Under the pieces are notes generated by a model, which worked only from the letters and a program-made list of their open reading frames with translations, was not told where the DNA came from and did not search any database. From Elysia marginata (Eukaryota; Mollusca; Gastropoda; Plakobranchidae), in NCBI GenBank assembly GCA_019649035.1, contig BMAT01013907.1:112242-135779 (forward strand): a DNA stretch of 23,538 nucleotides, read 5' to 3'. Positions 1 through 8,915 of this stretch are shown in pieces. The number at the start of each line of letters is the position of its first letter. Position 1 is the stretch's first letter. The position numbers and the translations under genes were made by a program.

Positions 1-38
<38 letters not shown>
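1..38. repeat. (CT)n dinucleotide microsatellite
   Basis: Perfect TC/CT repeat running from the window edge to about position 38, then breaking into ccgtctctctg. It lies in an intron or the upstream flank of the oxidoreductase gene and probably continues to the left. Confidence 0.95.
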
Positions 39-40
<2 letters not shown>

Positions 41-144
41 GTCTCTCTGTGTTAGTTTCTCACTTTTGCGTTTGTCAAAGCTGAGAGTTTACTTTTGTTT
101 CATTTATAATTATGTCAATGTTACTGGTCAACCTTAGTGCCATC

Positions 145-471
145 ACGGTCAATGATTTGGTTGGTTGTTTGAATTTTAACGTCTCTTTTCAACTACAAGG
201 TTAGATCAGAGACGGCGCTTGGGACAATTGAAAGCGTGCTGCCACACTGTGATGTACGGAGCGCTGCATACACCACACCCAGTCACATTACCCCGACACC
301 GGGCCGACCAGACTTAGCACTAAATACATATTGCCAGACACCAGGCGGATCAGCTACTAATACCAATTTTAAAGTCTTTGGTTTGATTCGGCCCGGGATC
401 GAACCCGTACCTCCCGATCTCTGAGCGAGTGTCTTTACCGCCAGGCCATAGAGCCGGTCGACGGTCAATGA
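145..471 (-). mobile_element. tRNA-derived SINE, antisense, with 11-bp target-site duplication
   Basis: The element occupies about 156-460 and reads on the minus strand. Its tRNA-like head begins near 455 (reverse complement GGCTCTATGGCC...) with a B box matching GGTTCGATCC, and its tail ends in GAGACGTTAAAATTCAAAC. The exact 11-mer acggtcaatga occurs at 145-155 and again at 461-471, flanking the element as a target-site duplication. The head and body are the same family as the copies at 8462 and 22672. It lies about 110 nt upstream of a coding exon of the + strand oxidoreductase, inside an intron and antisense to the gene. Confidence 0.92.
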
Positions 472-572
472 AACAAAAATAACAATCTCAACTTTAAAAA
501 CTACTGTTTGCTTATGTTTTGTGTCCAACGGTCACGTGATGAAGGTTTCGTTTTTCTGTCCATGCCCTCCAG

Positions 573-700
573 ACGCTTCGACCCGACCATGCACGATGCT
601 CACAGAAGGGTCGCCAACGGTTCGGTTGGCAAAATTCTCCACTTCCGGTTCACAACCCGAGACTCTCCCAAGCCTTCTTACGACTTCCTCAAAACTTGCG
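573..700 (+). CDS. Oxidoreductase coding exon A (first in window)
   Basis: The acceptor is a pyrimidine-rich tract ending ccctccag at 572, and the donor is ttgcg|gtagga. The exon starts with the third base of an Arg codon, giving the family's RRFDP motif, and continues through GSVGKILHFRFTTRDSPKP to ...FLKTC, ending one base into a Gly codon. This matches the family segment after the Rossmann domain (RRFDP...GKIG...RITSRDPxPP). Confidence 0.88.
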
Positions 701-2472
701 GTAGGATTTTACCTGTCTGTCACGTTATGCTTATTGAAACAAATAATAATATACACTAGATCTAGTCGAAGTAGGCCTAAGCTTAAGCATTTATTAAGGC
801 AGTGCTGTATTTTGACAATAATGAAATCAGAGGTGTGTGTTAAGAGGACCAACAATCCAATAAATGAAATGAGACAATGCAATTGTTAGTCATCCACAGT
901 GAATCATGTATAGAATCTGATTCGGAATTGTTCACGTTGGCATTTAGTGATAGTCTAAATATTCATTATGTTGTCGCGTCCAGTGTAAATAAATAGGATG
1001 ACGTGATCTTCACCTTCAAAGGTGTTATTGTTTTGAACGAAACATCCTTTTAAGCTTCCGAACGTAAAAAAAATCATATTAATATCAATGGTTTGTGGAG
1101 AGATGTCATTAAAAAATAGATAAAAAAAGAGAAGATAAACCTTTGTATGGCGTTTTCTCAAGGAAAGAAATCCCGACTTCCAACTCATTCGCCCTTGACT
1201 TGAGATATACCATGTCATAAGGTCTTTAAGAAAAAAAAACTTTAGTGTTTATATATCAATAATTTCATGATCAAGTTAATCGAAAAGAGTAGTTAATTTT
1301 GACATCTTTAAAGATACCTAACTAAAAGATAAATCGAAGCGACTAGTGTCTGATTTTCTCTGGTTGACCTGCGATTGGCGGTAAGCTGATAAAGTTTCCA
1401 AACCGTCGTTGGCACAGCACGAGAAAAAAGAAACTAAACGCAGCCAGCTAATCCACGAACCACAACAACGAAGTCTTCACAGCTTGTCTAAAGCGTCCTG
1501 ATACATACCAAACATACCACGAAGTAAATTTATAAACTTCTTTATTTCTATTTACAAAATTTAATATACAGGCCGCCCAACATTGCATGGTGCCTCATGA
1601 GTTTAACTATGCTCCAGCTATACTGAAAATTCAAAGTAGATAGACTAGCAAAATCTTTAAATGTTACTGAACTATCTCGTTTCTTTCTTTCTTTTTGTTG
1701 TTTTGGTCGTTTGACCTTTTTGATGCAAGGCTTACATCTCAACCAATCACAACGGGTTAAAAAAACCAGCGTCATGTAATTAACCGGGCTTAAGACATCT
1801 GAACTCGTGATACAAGAATGATCTGTTTTTATTCTATTTTGTTCACCAGATTCCACAGGATGCAACATCCTCGCTGACCTCTGTGTTCATGACATTGATC
1901 AGCTGGTCTGGCTCACCCAATCAGAGCGGCCAGAGCATGTCTACGTCACCACGCATGCGCACGACGAGGTGATGGCAGACTTTGGGGAAGCTGACGCAAT
2001 TGGAATGATGATCAAATACAAGGATGGGGCGATCGCCAGTTTCGATGCTTGCCGCGAGTCTGTGTATGGGTACGACATTCGGATGGAGGTGGGTTCCGTG
2101 GTTTTCAGTTTTACTGCTACCTGGTACAATCCCGGTCCTCGCAGCAAGAGGTAGCGACCACGGTTCCCCTCTGGTATAAACCTCCTACTTAACCAGTGGT
2201 TCTCACAATCAGGGAACATGGCCACAAATGGATTGTAGAGAAATCATGATTCTTCTTTCTTACAGGTTGAAGAAAAAAAGGTATGACTTTTGGTAAATGG
2301 TAACATATTGAATATGTGCTTGCATTGATAAAAGTATTTTTAGCGCTAGCGGAGAGAAAGAGAGAGAGAGAGAGGGAGAAAGAAATAAAGAGAGAGACAG
2401 AGAGAGAGAGAGGGAGAAAAAGAGAGAGGGAGAAAGAGAAGAGGGAGAAAGAGTAAGAGAGAAAAGGGAAGG

Positions 2473-2523
<51 letters not shown>

Positions 2524-5140
2524 GGTTATGAAAGTACAGTAAAAATTACAGTGTCCGTACATCAAATATCAACAAACAAAGGATGAATGGAGTGTACGCA
2601 TTCTTCATGTTTAATGTAATAAAATAAGATTTAATATTATTGAATTCTTTTTACACAAAACAATACGTTAGTCTATATTTATTGAAAAACAATGAAAGCC
2701 TCATTGTATTCTAAGAAATATTAGATAGTGATATTCATCAATGAGTTAAGTCAAAACTCTCATCAAAATAATCTTGGCATTTGCAATACCCCTTGTCTGA
2801 CTTCATTGGTGGGTTTCTGTTTCTGTTTGTTTGTGTGCGTTTGTTCTAGCGTAAGTTAGCATATAAAGGTCGCCTCATACAGCACAGAAGACTGAAGGAG
2901 GATTCAGCGAAAGAGGTGGGTCTAAAAATTAGTATTATTGTCTTGAAAAAGCAAACAAACGAGAGTTTGTCACATTAAAGTACAAGAATGTTCAGTTCCT
3001 GACCAACCATATCGAAGCTCATGTGCATGAAACGATATTTTACTCTCCCATGAACAAAATATAACGCAAAGGGTAAAACAAGTTGTCATCATAAGTGAGC
3101 TGTCTTTTCTTTTAAAAAGTGGCCTGAAACACTCAAACGAGCAGCGTACAAAATGCTGGTCAGAAACTGTCGATTTAACGCACTCAAACACTCCATGCAA
3201 CGTAAGTTTAGCCCTCCAAAAACCACTATCATATTCTTAACTTGAAGTTCAAAGCGATATTTTTTTCCAACACTAAATCAAAGACTGCTCGTCCCATTTA
3301 AAATGAAGAAAAATAAGATGATTTTTTACAGATGAGATAAGTTGAGCCAAATTTTGTCTCGGTATAATTACAAGTTGGCACCACTTTTCTCACTGAAAAT
3401 TAGGGTGCTGTTTTAGCTGCGCATGTCACCTTGTATATCATGTAGCCACTCAACAAAGGGGTTTTAAAGGTTTTTTTTTCGTGATGTGGATTGCGTGTAG
3501 AACAGGTAACCACCTCTATCCTAAATATCATCTTATAGTATTTTACCCCTTGCCAATATTTAAGCCTTATGTCTGTCTAACAAAGCGATGCCATTTATCT
3601 TCTGATCAAATCGCTGTTTAAAATTCCTTTAATCAATGTTATGTTTAAAATCTCTTAATACTCTCAGCCATAGTTTTGCTTTTGCCTTTGTTGGTTGTAA
3701 TTTAAATTTTTATTAGAAAATACAATTGAGTATCAATAAAGTACAATGCTTAAGATGTAATGGAGAAAATTTAAATTTAGTGCACATTAAAGCCATCTAG
3801 TTTGCCATTCGTCAATGTCAAAATTTTGAACAGGACTGACCAGTTTTACTAAAGATTTTGAGTTCAAGATCAATTTGTGGGTTGTCTTAGTTGCCCTTAA
3901 AATATATGAAAATTAAAAAAAAAATAATGGAACGGTTGACGATCTTTGGATTTAATACTACATAATGAAGCAAATAGTTCTACAGTACTAAAAGCTTCAA
4001 TCCAATAACTTTAAAACAGTGGATACCTTTTATAAAGTATACAAATCTGGGATGAGATAATGTTATCGCAGACAAAAGATGGTCATGAATACTATTGCTA
4101 AGAAGTTGATGACACATGAATGTGCAAGTGAAGTATCACTAAAACAAGAATCAAGAACCCAAACAACCTCTAGAGCCAGACGTTTTCAGAATGCGTGTTT
4201 TTTCTTCCACACTGCTGTACCCAGATCTTCGGGTCAGGTGGCATGGTCTCAGCCAGCAATCCTCGCGAGACGTCAACCTCTGTAGACGGGCAGGAAGGCA
4301 ACATGGAGAGCAGGCTGCACCTCTCCTTCCCTCAGAGGTTCCAGCGCTCGTTTGAGGCGGAGCTCGAGCATTTTGTGGAGTGCCTGGAAGGTGAGGTTAA
4401 CTGACCTACTTACTAACTTACTTTGCGCCTTCCGCTTCTTAAGCCTTATTTCCGTGTCTACGTAATGCGTAATGCGTAAACGCAATGCGTAATGCGTAAA
4501 CGCAATGCGTAATGCGTAAACAACCATTATATAGAAATTAAACTGATGTGTATCCATGTGTCCGCAATGCGTTATGCGTGGTGAGTATCCGAGCGCTACA
4601 GCCATCCTTTGAATACGCATCACGCAGCTATACGGACACCGGAAGGCATTGCGTACTGCGCATTACGCACACCTGGAAACAAGGCTTATGGTCCTTTCAC
4701 AGGATGGGTATGTCGTACTAAGACTAACTGTCAGTGAAGCACCACTGAAATGGGTTTTGATCCGTATTTGCTTTCGCATGGTGACGCGCCCATTTTTATA
4801 TTATAATTCCCCGTTTATAGCAGATTTCTTTTAAATAATGTTGTTTATGTCATAACCTCCTTGAAGATTATGATCAATATCGAAGTTTTCATATATATCT
4901 GAATAGCATGTTCTTAAGCATGACTTTTTAAAAACACACATAAGCATTTCTTTTTTTATTAAAAGTACAAAACTGAGAATTATTGATCTTTTATTTATTG
5001 ATGTGTGAAACGTAATCGGTTGTTTTTCAATTTCAGGTAAAACCACCCCACTTGTGAAGAAAGACGAGAGTTTACTGGTGTCAGAGATTGTGGAGAAAGG
5101 TTTGGAGTCTTACAAGACCAAATCGCCTGTTTACTTCTGA
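573..5140 (+). CDS. Gfo/Idh/MocA oxidoreductase, inositol 2-dehydrogenase-like (3' four exons, 5' part outside window)
   Basis: NAD(P)-dependent oxidoreductase expected to oxidise a cyclitol or sugar such as myo-inositol. Coding exons 573-700, 1859-2088, 4225-4390 and 5037-5140 splice in consistent phases (2/1, 1/0, 0/1, 1/stop) into about 208 residues ending at TGA 5138-5140. Family signatures appear in order: RRFDP, then GGCNILADLCVHDIDQ, a VYGYDIRMEIFGSGGM segment across an exon junction, FERSFEAELEHF-type sequence (here FQRSFEAELEHFVECLEG) and a terminal GKTTPLV...SPVYF. The Asp and His of the D-x3-H-D motif (codons at 1876 and 1888) match the catalytic Asp/His pair known from bacterial inositol dehydrogenases. 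Family members are about 340 residues, so about 130 residues with the Rossmann GxGxxG and catalytic Lys must lie upstream of the window. The substrate is inferred. Invertebrate homologues are often labelled YrbE-like or inositol 2-dehydrogenase. Confidence 0.9.
701..1858 (+). other. Oxidoreductase intron between exons A and B
   Basis: GT..AG intron of about 1.16 kb, ending ttccacag. It is AT-rich. I recognise no gene, RNA or element in it. The open frames seen here on both strands have no family resemblance. Confidence 0.8.
1859..2088 (+). CDS. Oxidoreductase coding exon B with catalytic D-x3-H-D motif
   Basis: Acceptor ttccacag|ga completes the split Gly codon (g|ga) and yields GGCNILADLCVHDIDQLVWL, the conserved Gfo/Idh/MocA segment. 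The exon runs on through a MIKYKDGAIASFDACRES strand region to GYDIRME, ending at donor gag|gtgggt in phase 0. The Asp codon is at 1876-1878 and the His codon at 1888-1890. Confidence 0.92.
2089..4224 (+). other. Oxidoreductase intron between exons B and C
   Basis: GT..AG intron of about 2.1 kb that ends with gctgtacccag. It contains the (AG)n tract at 2351-2520. The remainder is AT-rich without recognisable coding sequence. Exons B and C join seamlessly at ME|IFGSGGM, so no extra exon is required here. Confidence 0.8.
2351..2520. repeat. Imperfect polypurine (AG)n tract
   Basis: About 170 nt with almost only purines on the + strand. It is mainly AG repeats interrupted by GGGAGAAA-type variants and ends in a perfect AG run of about 40 nt. 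It is intronic. Confidence 0.95.
4225..4390 (+). CDS. Oxidoreductase coding exon C
   Basis: Acceptor tgtacccag|atc in phase 0 gives IFGSGGMVSASNP, the conserved strand following the YD-R-E segment. The exon continues to LHLSFPQRFQRSFEAELEHF and VECLEG, with donor ggaag|gtgagg in phase 1. The final helix corresponds to the family's segment that positions the substrate-binding sheet. Confidence 0.92.
4443..4685. mobile_element. Small terminal-inverted-repeat element (MITE-like)
   Basis: The left end GCCTTATTTCC at 4443 and the reverse complement of the right end, GCCTTGTTTCC, form an imperfect terminal inverted repeat. It continues inwards over about 35 nt through CGTAATGCG-type sequence on both sides. 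The left flank is TTAA and the right flank TTAT. This fits a TTAA duplication with one change, or alternatively a TA duplication with ends at AGCC. There is no coding capacity. It looks like a non-autonomous DNA transposon; the superfamily is not resolved. Confidence 0.7.
4461..4520. repeat. Three tandem 20-bp repeats inside the inverted-repeat element
   Basis: The unit CGCAATGCGTAATGCGTAAA occurs exactly at 4481-4500 and 4501-4520, and once with a single change (CGTAATGCG...) at 4461-4480. Related AATGCGT or inverted ATTACGC words recur at 4564-4580 and 4646-4670. Such subterminal arrays are common transposase-binding arrangements; that role is inferred. Confidence 0.9.
5037..5140 (+). CDS. 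Oxidoreductase terminal coding exon D
   Basis: Acceptor tttcag|gt completes the split Gly codon. The exon encodes GKTTPLVKKDESLLVSEIVE and ends KTKSPVYF, then TGA at 5138-5140. This matches the family C-terminus, a Gly-Lys-x-Pro-Leu-Val loop followed by a helix and a short basic-hydrophobic end. Confidence 0.92.
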
Positions 5141-5640
5141 GCCTCGGAAAAGCCGCCTAAACTTAAAGTACTTAACACGTCACTTCACAGGCCCTGAACT
5201 AGACACTTATCAGACATTCACAAAAAAACATTCGGTGTCTTAGGACCAAGAGTACATAAAAAATTAATTGGATTCAAAACACCTAAATTTTAATGTTTTG
5301 TACTTTCGGATGCTCTGAGTTATATAAAGAGCTGATAAATTGGCTTGTTTTGAAAATCAATTCTGTTGATATTAAATTACATTTTATTTGTTCTTATAAA
5401 GAGCACTTATTGTTACAAAGATGTTTTGCATTCGTTAAAACTTGATCTCTCTGGAATCTAAAGTATGCAATATTTTTCTTTCTCTTTTTTGTGTACACCT
5501 AATATGTTGCATTCTTGTGATTATGCTGTCGAGAAAATTTTTTTCATTTTGACTTTCCTACTACAAACTATTTTTAAAAACTTTAATAGTAAAATTATAA
5601 ATTTCGAAACATTAAAACCATCTTTGACGTAGACAAGCAA
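5141..5640 (+). promoter_or_regulatory. Probable oxidoreductase 3'UTR with ATTAAA poly(A) signals
   Basis: AT-rich sequence after the stop codon. There is no AATAAA. Variant ATTAAA hexamers occur at 5371-5376 and 5611-5616; the second is followed by a TGTGTT-containing stretch near 5640. Which site is used cannot be told from sequence alone. Confidence 0.4.
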
Positions 5641-6057
5641 TGTGTTATTATGGAGGATTAGAAAAACATGTTAAAGACATTGATGTTTTGAGCATCTGGT
5701 ATGAATTTATGTTGCTTCACTGAAAGATTTCATACCAATTTCTTTAAAAAAATATTAGTGAACAGTTTGCTACTATGTACAAATAGGTGCGTCAAACAGG
5801 ATAGAGATCAAAGCGGCAAACACTGCTTTTTAAATACCGTTACGAGTAGTCATAGAAGAAACATGTCTTAACTATACTTTGTTGCATAGCTGTTTTGTTA
5901 ATGAAATTTTCCTTTTGTTTTATCAGCTTGGAAATTTCATATTGTTTACCATTGACTGGTGCTCAAGTGAAACGCGTCGCTATTTTTGTGTTGAATTTAA
6001 ACATTCCTCTGCATAAAATATAACTATTACAATCCTCGTCGTTATCAACATTATTTT
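5641..6057. other. Intergenic sequence, nothing recognised
   Basis: AT-rich sequence between the oxidoreductase 3' flank and the (CAT)n tract. No coding, RNA or repeat signature was found by eye. Confidence 0.6.
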
Positions 6058-6121
6058 CGTCGTCGTCATCATCATCATCATTATCATCATCATCACTATC
6101 ATCACCATCATCATCGTCACT

Positions 6122-6163
<42 letters not shown>
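6058..6163. repeat. (CAT)n trinucleotide microsatellite
   Basis: Interrupted ATC/CAT repeats, nearly perfect from 6124 to 6163. The complementary strand reads as a poly-Met frame, which is an artefact of the repeat. Confidence 0.95.
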
Positions 6164-6164
<1 letters not shown>

Positions 6165-6833
6165 GAAGATAATCACAATTTTGTCATCCTAATACATGTA
6201 ATTTGGTGAACAAACCAATGCAACTTATACAAATAGAAGGTTATGGAAATGACTCTACTTAACCTTGTTAATTTTCACAGAAAGTAAATGATTTCAAGTT
6301 TGCGCAGACATGGGTCCTAATAATGAAGTACTTCGATACGTGTCTTTACTTAACTTGTATTTAGATTTTTTATAGTATGTCAATAAACTTACTAATACAT
6401 GCCTCATCGTCTTTTGTGTTCACAATACAAATGTGTGTCTTCTCAATACTAGAGTTTACAAAAGCTATTTATAGCATTTACAAAACTACCCTTTTCTTCA
6501 GTGATAAACGCCTAGCTTGTCTTCGTATAACATCCTTTCGCATGACTTGGAAGCCAGTATTAAGACTAGATATCAATGATGGCCTGATAAGCGGCTTATC
6601 ACAAGGTGTTGATTTCATCACTAATTTTAATTGCAACAAGTCATCTCACATATGGCATCATAATGTGTTTAGCTTTTTGCAATTTATTTCTCTTATTGAA
6701 GAAAGCACAACAACAAAAACCTACACACAAGTATCTTTTCCTACTACTAGTACTAAATGGAGGTCGCTGATTTTATATTCTAAACACCCCTCCCCCTGCA
6801 ATGATATTTCCCTATGCTAAAAAATGACACTGC

Positions 6834-7710
6834 AATGACATGAACCTTGGACAGGTTTTGGAGGAGCATGGCTTACAACAACCAAAGACAAGCCTGGTCA
6901 TATTCTTGATTTGCTTCTGCTTAAAAAGAAATTCTCGTATATAGTATAAATTCATGTATCTGGAAATCGTATTTCACATCATAGTTCAATTTTTTTAATA
7001 TTTTGGTGTTAAGAAACCAAAGTTCTTAAACAAATGAAATTGTGTTAAAGTCTAAAAAGTTCCAATGTTAAAGTAGTAAGAGACAGGGTCAGAAAATCCG
7101 TCACAATGCACATGTTTTCATTGTTTTAACCTTGGATCATGATCACCTCATCGCACAAAAGTGTAAAAACTGCAACTTAAACTGAGAAGAATAACTAATT
7201 GCTCAAATCAGGCCATATGTGACTGTTGAAATTTGCCAACAAACTGGCATGCTTTTTTATTGTCTGTATTAGACTACTGTAGCTTCCTGTTATCAAGACT
7301 TCTAGAAGAGTTACAAGCAAAATTATAAAAAATACAGAAAACACAAGTGCAAGGCTTGCCACAAAATCCTCGAGGATAAAACATATCACACTTGTTCTAA
7401 AACAGCTGTACTGAGTTCCAGTATTGTGTCTTACACAGGAGAAGACAGTATCTTTAGCTTTTCAGTATGAGAGAGGTCCAGATTTTCCTCCTTAAACCAA
7501 AGACCTCATAATGAAACAGACCACTTTTCTCTTTTAAAGAAATCACACTTCAAAAGCATAGAAAAGAAATTGAAACGTTTTAGACACAGTACTATCTCTA
7601 CAGAAGCAGCAACTGTTTGGAACTCCTTTCCCAAAGCCACCCAAGAAACAAATTCATTACATTTTTCAGAAAGAAACTAAAACCTAGCTTTTCCGTTCCG
7701 TGAGTTAAAA
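6834..7710 (+). mobile_element. Degenerate CR1/L2-like LINE fragment (endonuclease end plus reverse-transcriptase end)
   Basis: Non-LTR retrotransposon remnant with stops and frameshifts. At 6834-6945, translated pieces MNLGQVLEEHGL and KPGHILDLLLLKK resemble the C-terminal end of the AP endonuclease (HGL...PTH..GHTLDL). At about 7170-7710, pieces in changing frames match the C-terminal reverse-transcriptase region: IRPYVTVEICQQ, LLSVLDYCSFLLSRL, NTSARLATKS, HITLVLKQLY*VPV, TEAATVWNSFPKA and FFRKKLKPSFS. These correspond to the familiar LDYCNSLL, QNxAARL, HITPLLKxLHWLP, LWNSLP and FKxxLKTxLF motifs. Only about 225 nt separate the two parts, far too little for the catalytic reverse-transcriptase core, so the copy is internally deleted. 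The clade is a best guess within CR1/L2/Rex-type elements. Confidence 0.78.
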
Positions 7711-8461
7711 GTGAATTAGAGATCTAAGCTTAGAATCATATTATTATTCCTGCATTTCAAGTGTTTCGATGTTTCTGTTCCTGGTAACATAAAAGCTTGA
7801 TTATACCTTGTGTTACCGCGGGGCCATGGTTTGTTCTGGACTACCGAAAGTCGTTTGTTCTTGTTGTCCAGTCCTTGTCTAACTTCCAGCTCTGTGAGTT
7901 AGTCCCTCGGACACCTGCCTGTTTTTGTGCACATTGAGCAGAAATCCCCGGAGTTTGAAAAGCAAAATGATATGTAAATTAGTGCTCTTTTGTCGCCTTT
8001 GAAAGATACACAAGTTTTGCATGAATGTAAGACAAATGGAGCTATCGTCTAGTTTTAAGGAAAGGCGATTTGTACATGTAGTCATCATCATCATGTGGGA
8101 AATCGTTTATCCGAGAAAAAGTCTTTTTAAAATAAAATTGTTTTTCTGTTTTTCTCCTTTACTTTTTTATAACAAAGAGAAAATTTCTGACCTTCTTCCA
8201 CAAAATTTGGATATTTTCATGCCTCTTTTTTCAGATTTGGAAGCTGCTATAAACACACCAAACCACCGTGCTTGTTATAGTGGATATTGTGACACTCGGT
8301 CCATTTGCGCTGACTACGAGGGACTACGAGACACTACGCTGGTTTCCATTTGATTTCAGTACAATCTACTTGCAAAAAAAATGAATTAATTGTAATTTCT
8401 TATACTAGAGTCGAAGAAATGTGTGAAATTATACATTCTCGTGTTGTTCTCATACACCCCC
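7711..8461. other. Intergenic sequence between LINE fragment and SINE
   Basis: It may include the 3'UTR of the decayed LINE at its left end. A small inverted pair CTGGAC...GTCCAG lies near 7837-7875. The open frame near 8021-8353 has no recognisable similarity. Nothing else is supported. Confidence 0.5.
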
Positions 8462-8754
8462 GGCTCTGTGGCCTAGCGGTAGAGACACTCGCTCAGAGAT
8501 CGGGAGGTACGGGTTCGATCCCCGGCCGAGTCAAACCAAGGACCTTAAAATTGGCATTAGTAGCTGATCCGCCTGGTGTCTGGCATTATGGATTTAGTGC
8601 TAAGTCTGGTCGACCGGTGTCAGGATAATGTGACTGCGTGTGGTGTATGCAGCGCTCCGTACACCACAGTGTGGCAGCACGCTTTCAATTGTCCCAAGCG
8701 CCGTCTCTGATATAACCTTGTAGTTGAAAAGAGACGTTAAACTTCGGAAAAAAA
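8462..8754 (+). mobile_element. tRNA-derived SINE, full length, sense
   Basis: The head GGCTCTGTGGCCTAGCGGTA starts at 8462. The A box TGGCCTAGCGG is at 8469-8479 and the B box GGTTCGATCCC at 8512-8522. The head's 5' GGCTCTG and 3' CCGAGTC can pair as an acceptor stem (six of seven pairs including one G-U). Its order and spacing follow a glycine tRNA closely, including GTGG...GTAGA...CTCGC...CGGGAGG...GGTTCGATCCCCGGCC. The body continues to a tail TAGTTGAAAAGAGACGTTAA followed by an A-rich end. No clear target-site duplication was found. Confidence 0.92.
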
Positions 8755-8839
8755 TAACTTAAAGATTTTGAAGGCATGAAATTAGCAGTGGAGAGAAGTA
8801 GGCTTTTAAGTGGAAATGCCTCAAATGTCTGCCTTTAGT

Positions 8840-8915
8840 ATGATTCGAACCTTCGACTTATAGATGCTTCGGCACCCATCACTTAGCCACTTACCATGTC
8901 GCCACTACGCTCCTT
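8840..8915 (-). mobile_element. tRNA-like promoter remnant, minus strand (different SINE family)
   Basis: The reverse complement contains a B box GGTTCGAATC (8842-8851 on +) and an A-box-like GTGGCTAAGTGAT (8878-8890), about 27 nt apart. The acceptor and T stems do not pair well, so a functional tRNA is unlikely. It is more likely the head of a decayed tRNA-derived SINE of a family unlike the other three copies here. Its boundaries are uncertain. Confidence 0.5.

Larger units (their letters stand above)
4391..5036 (+). other. Oxidoreductase intron between exons C and D
   Basis: GT..AG intron of 646 nt with acceptor tttttcaatttcag. It contains an inverted-repeat mobile element (4443-4685). 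The rest is AT-rich and holds nothing else I recognise. Confidence 0.82.

Noticed and set aside
2870..2920. Possible extra exon (AYKGRLIQHRRLKEDSAKE) in the oxidoreductase intron
   Set aside because: Exons B and C already join seamlessly across a conserved family segment, and the peptide fits no part of the family.
5980..6162. Minus-strand frame beginning with a long Met run
   Set aside because: A direct product of the (CAT)n microsatellite.
6377..6820. 147-codon open frame on the + strand
   Set aside because: No recognisable domain, AT-rich composition like the flanks, and no splice or regulatory context. It lies just before a LINE remnant and is probably chance.
8350..8628. Open frame with an LAQRSGGTGSIPGR-type peptide, also found at 283-528 and 22647-22844
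   Set aside because: The shared peptide is the translated tRNA-like head of the SINE, not a gene family.
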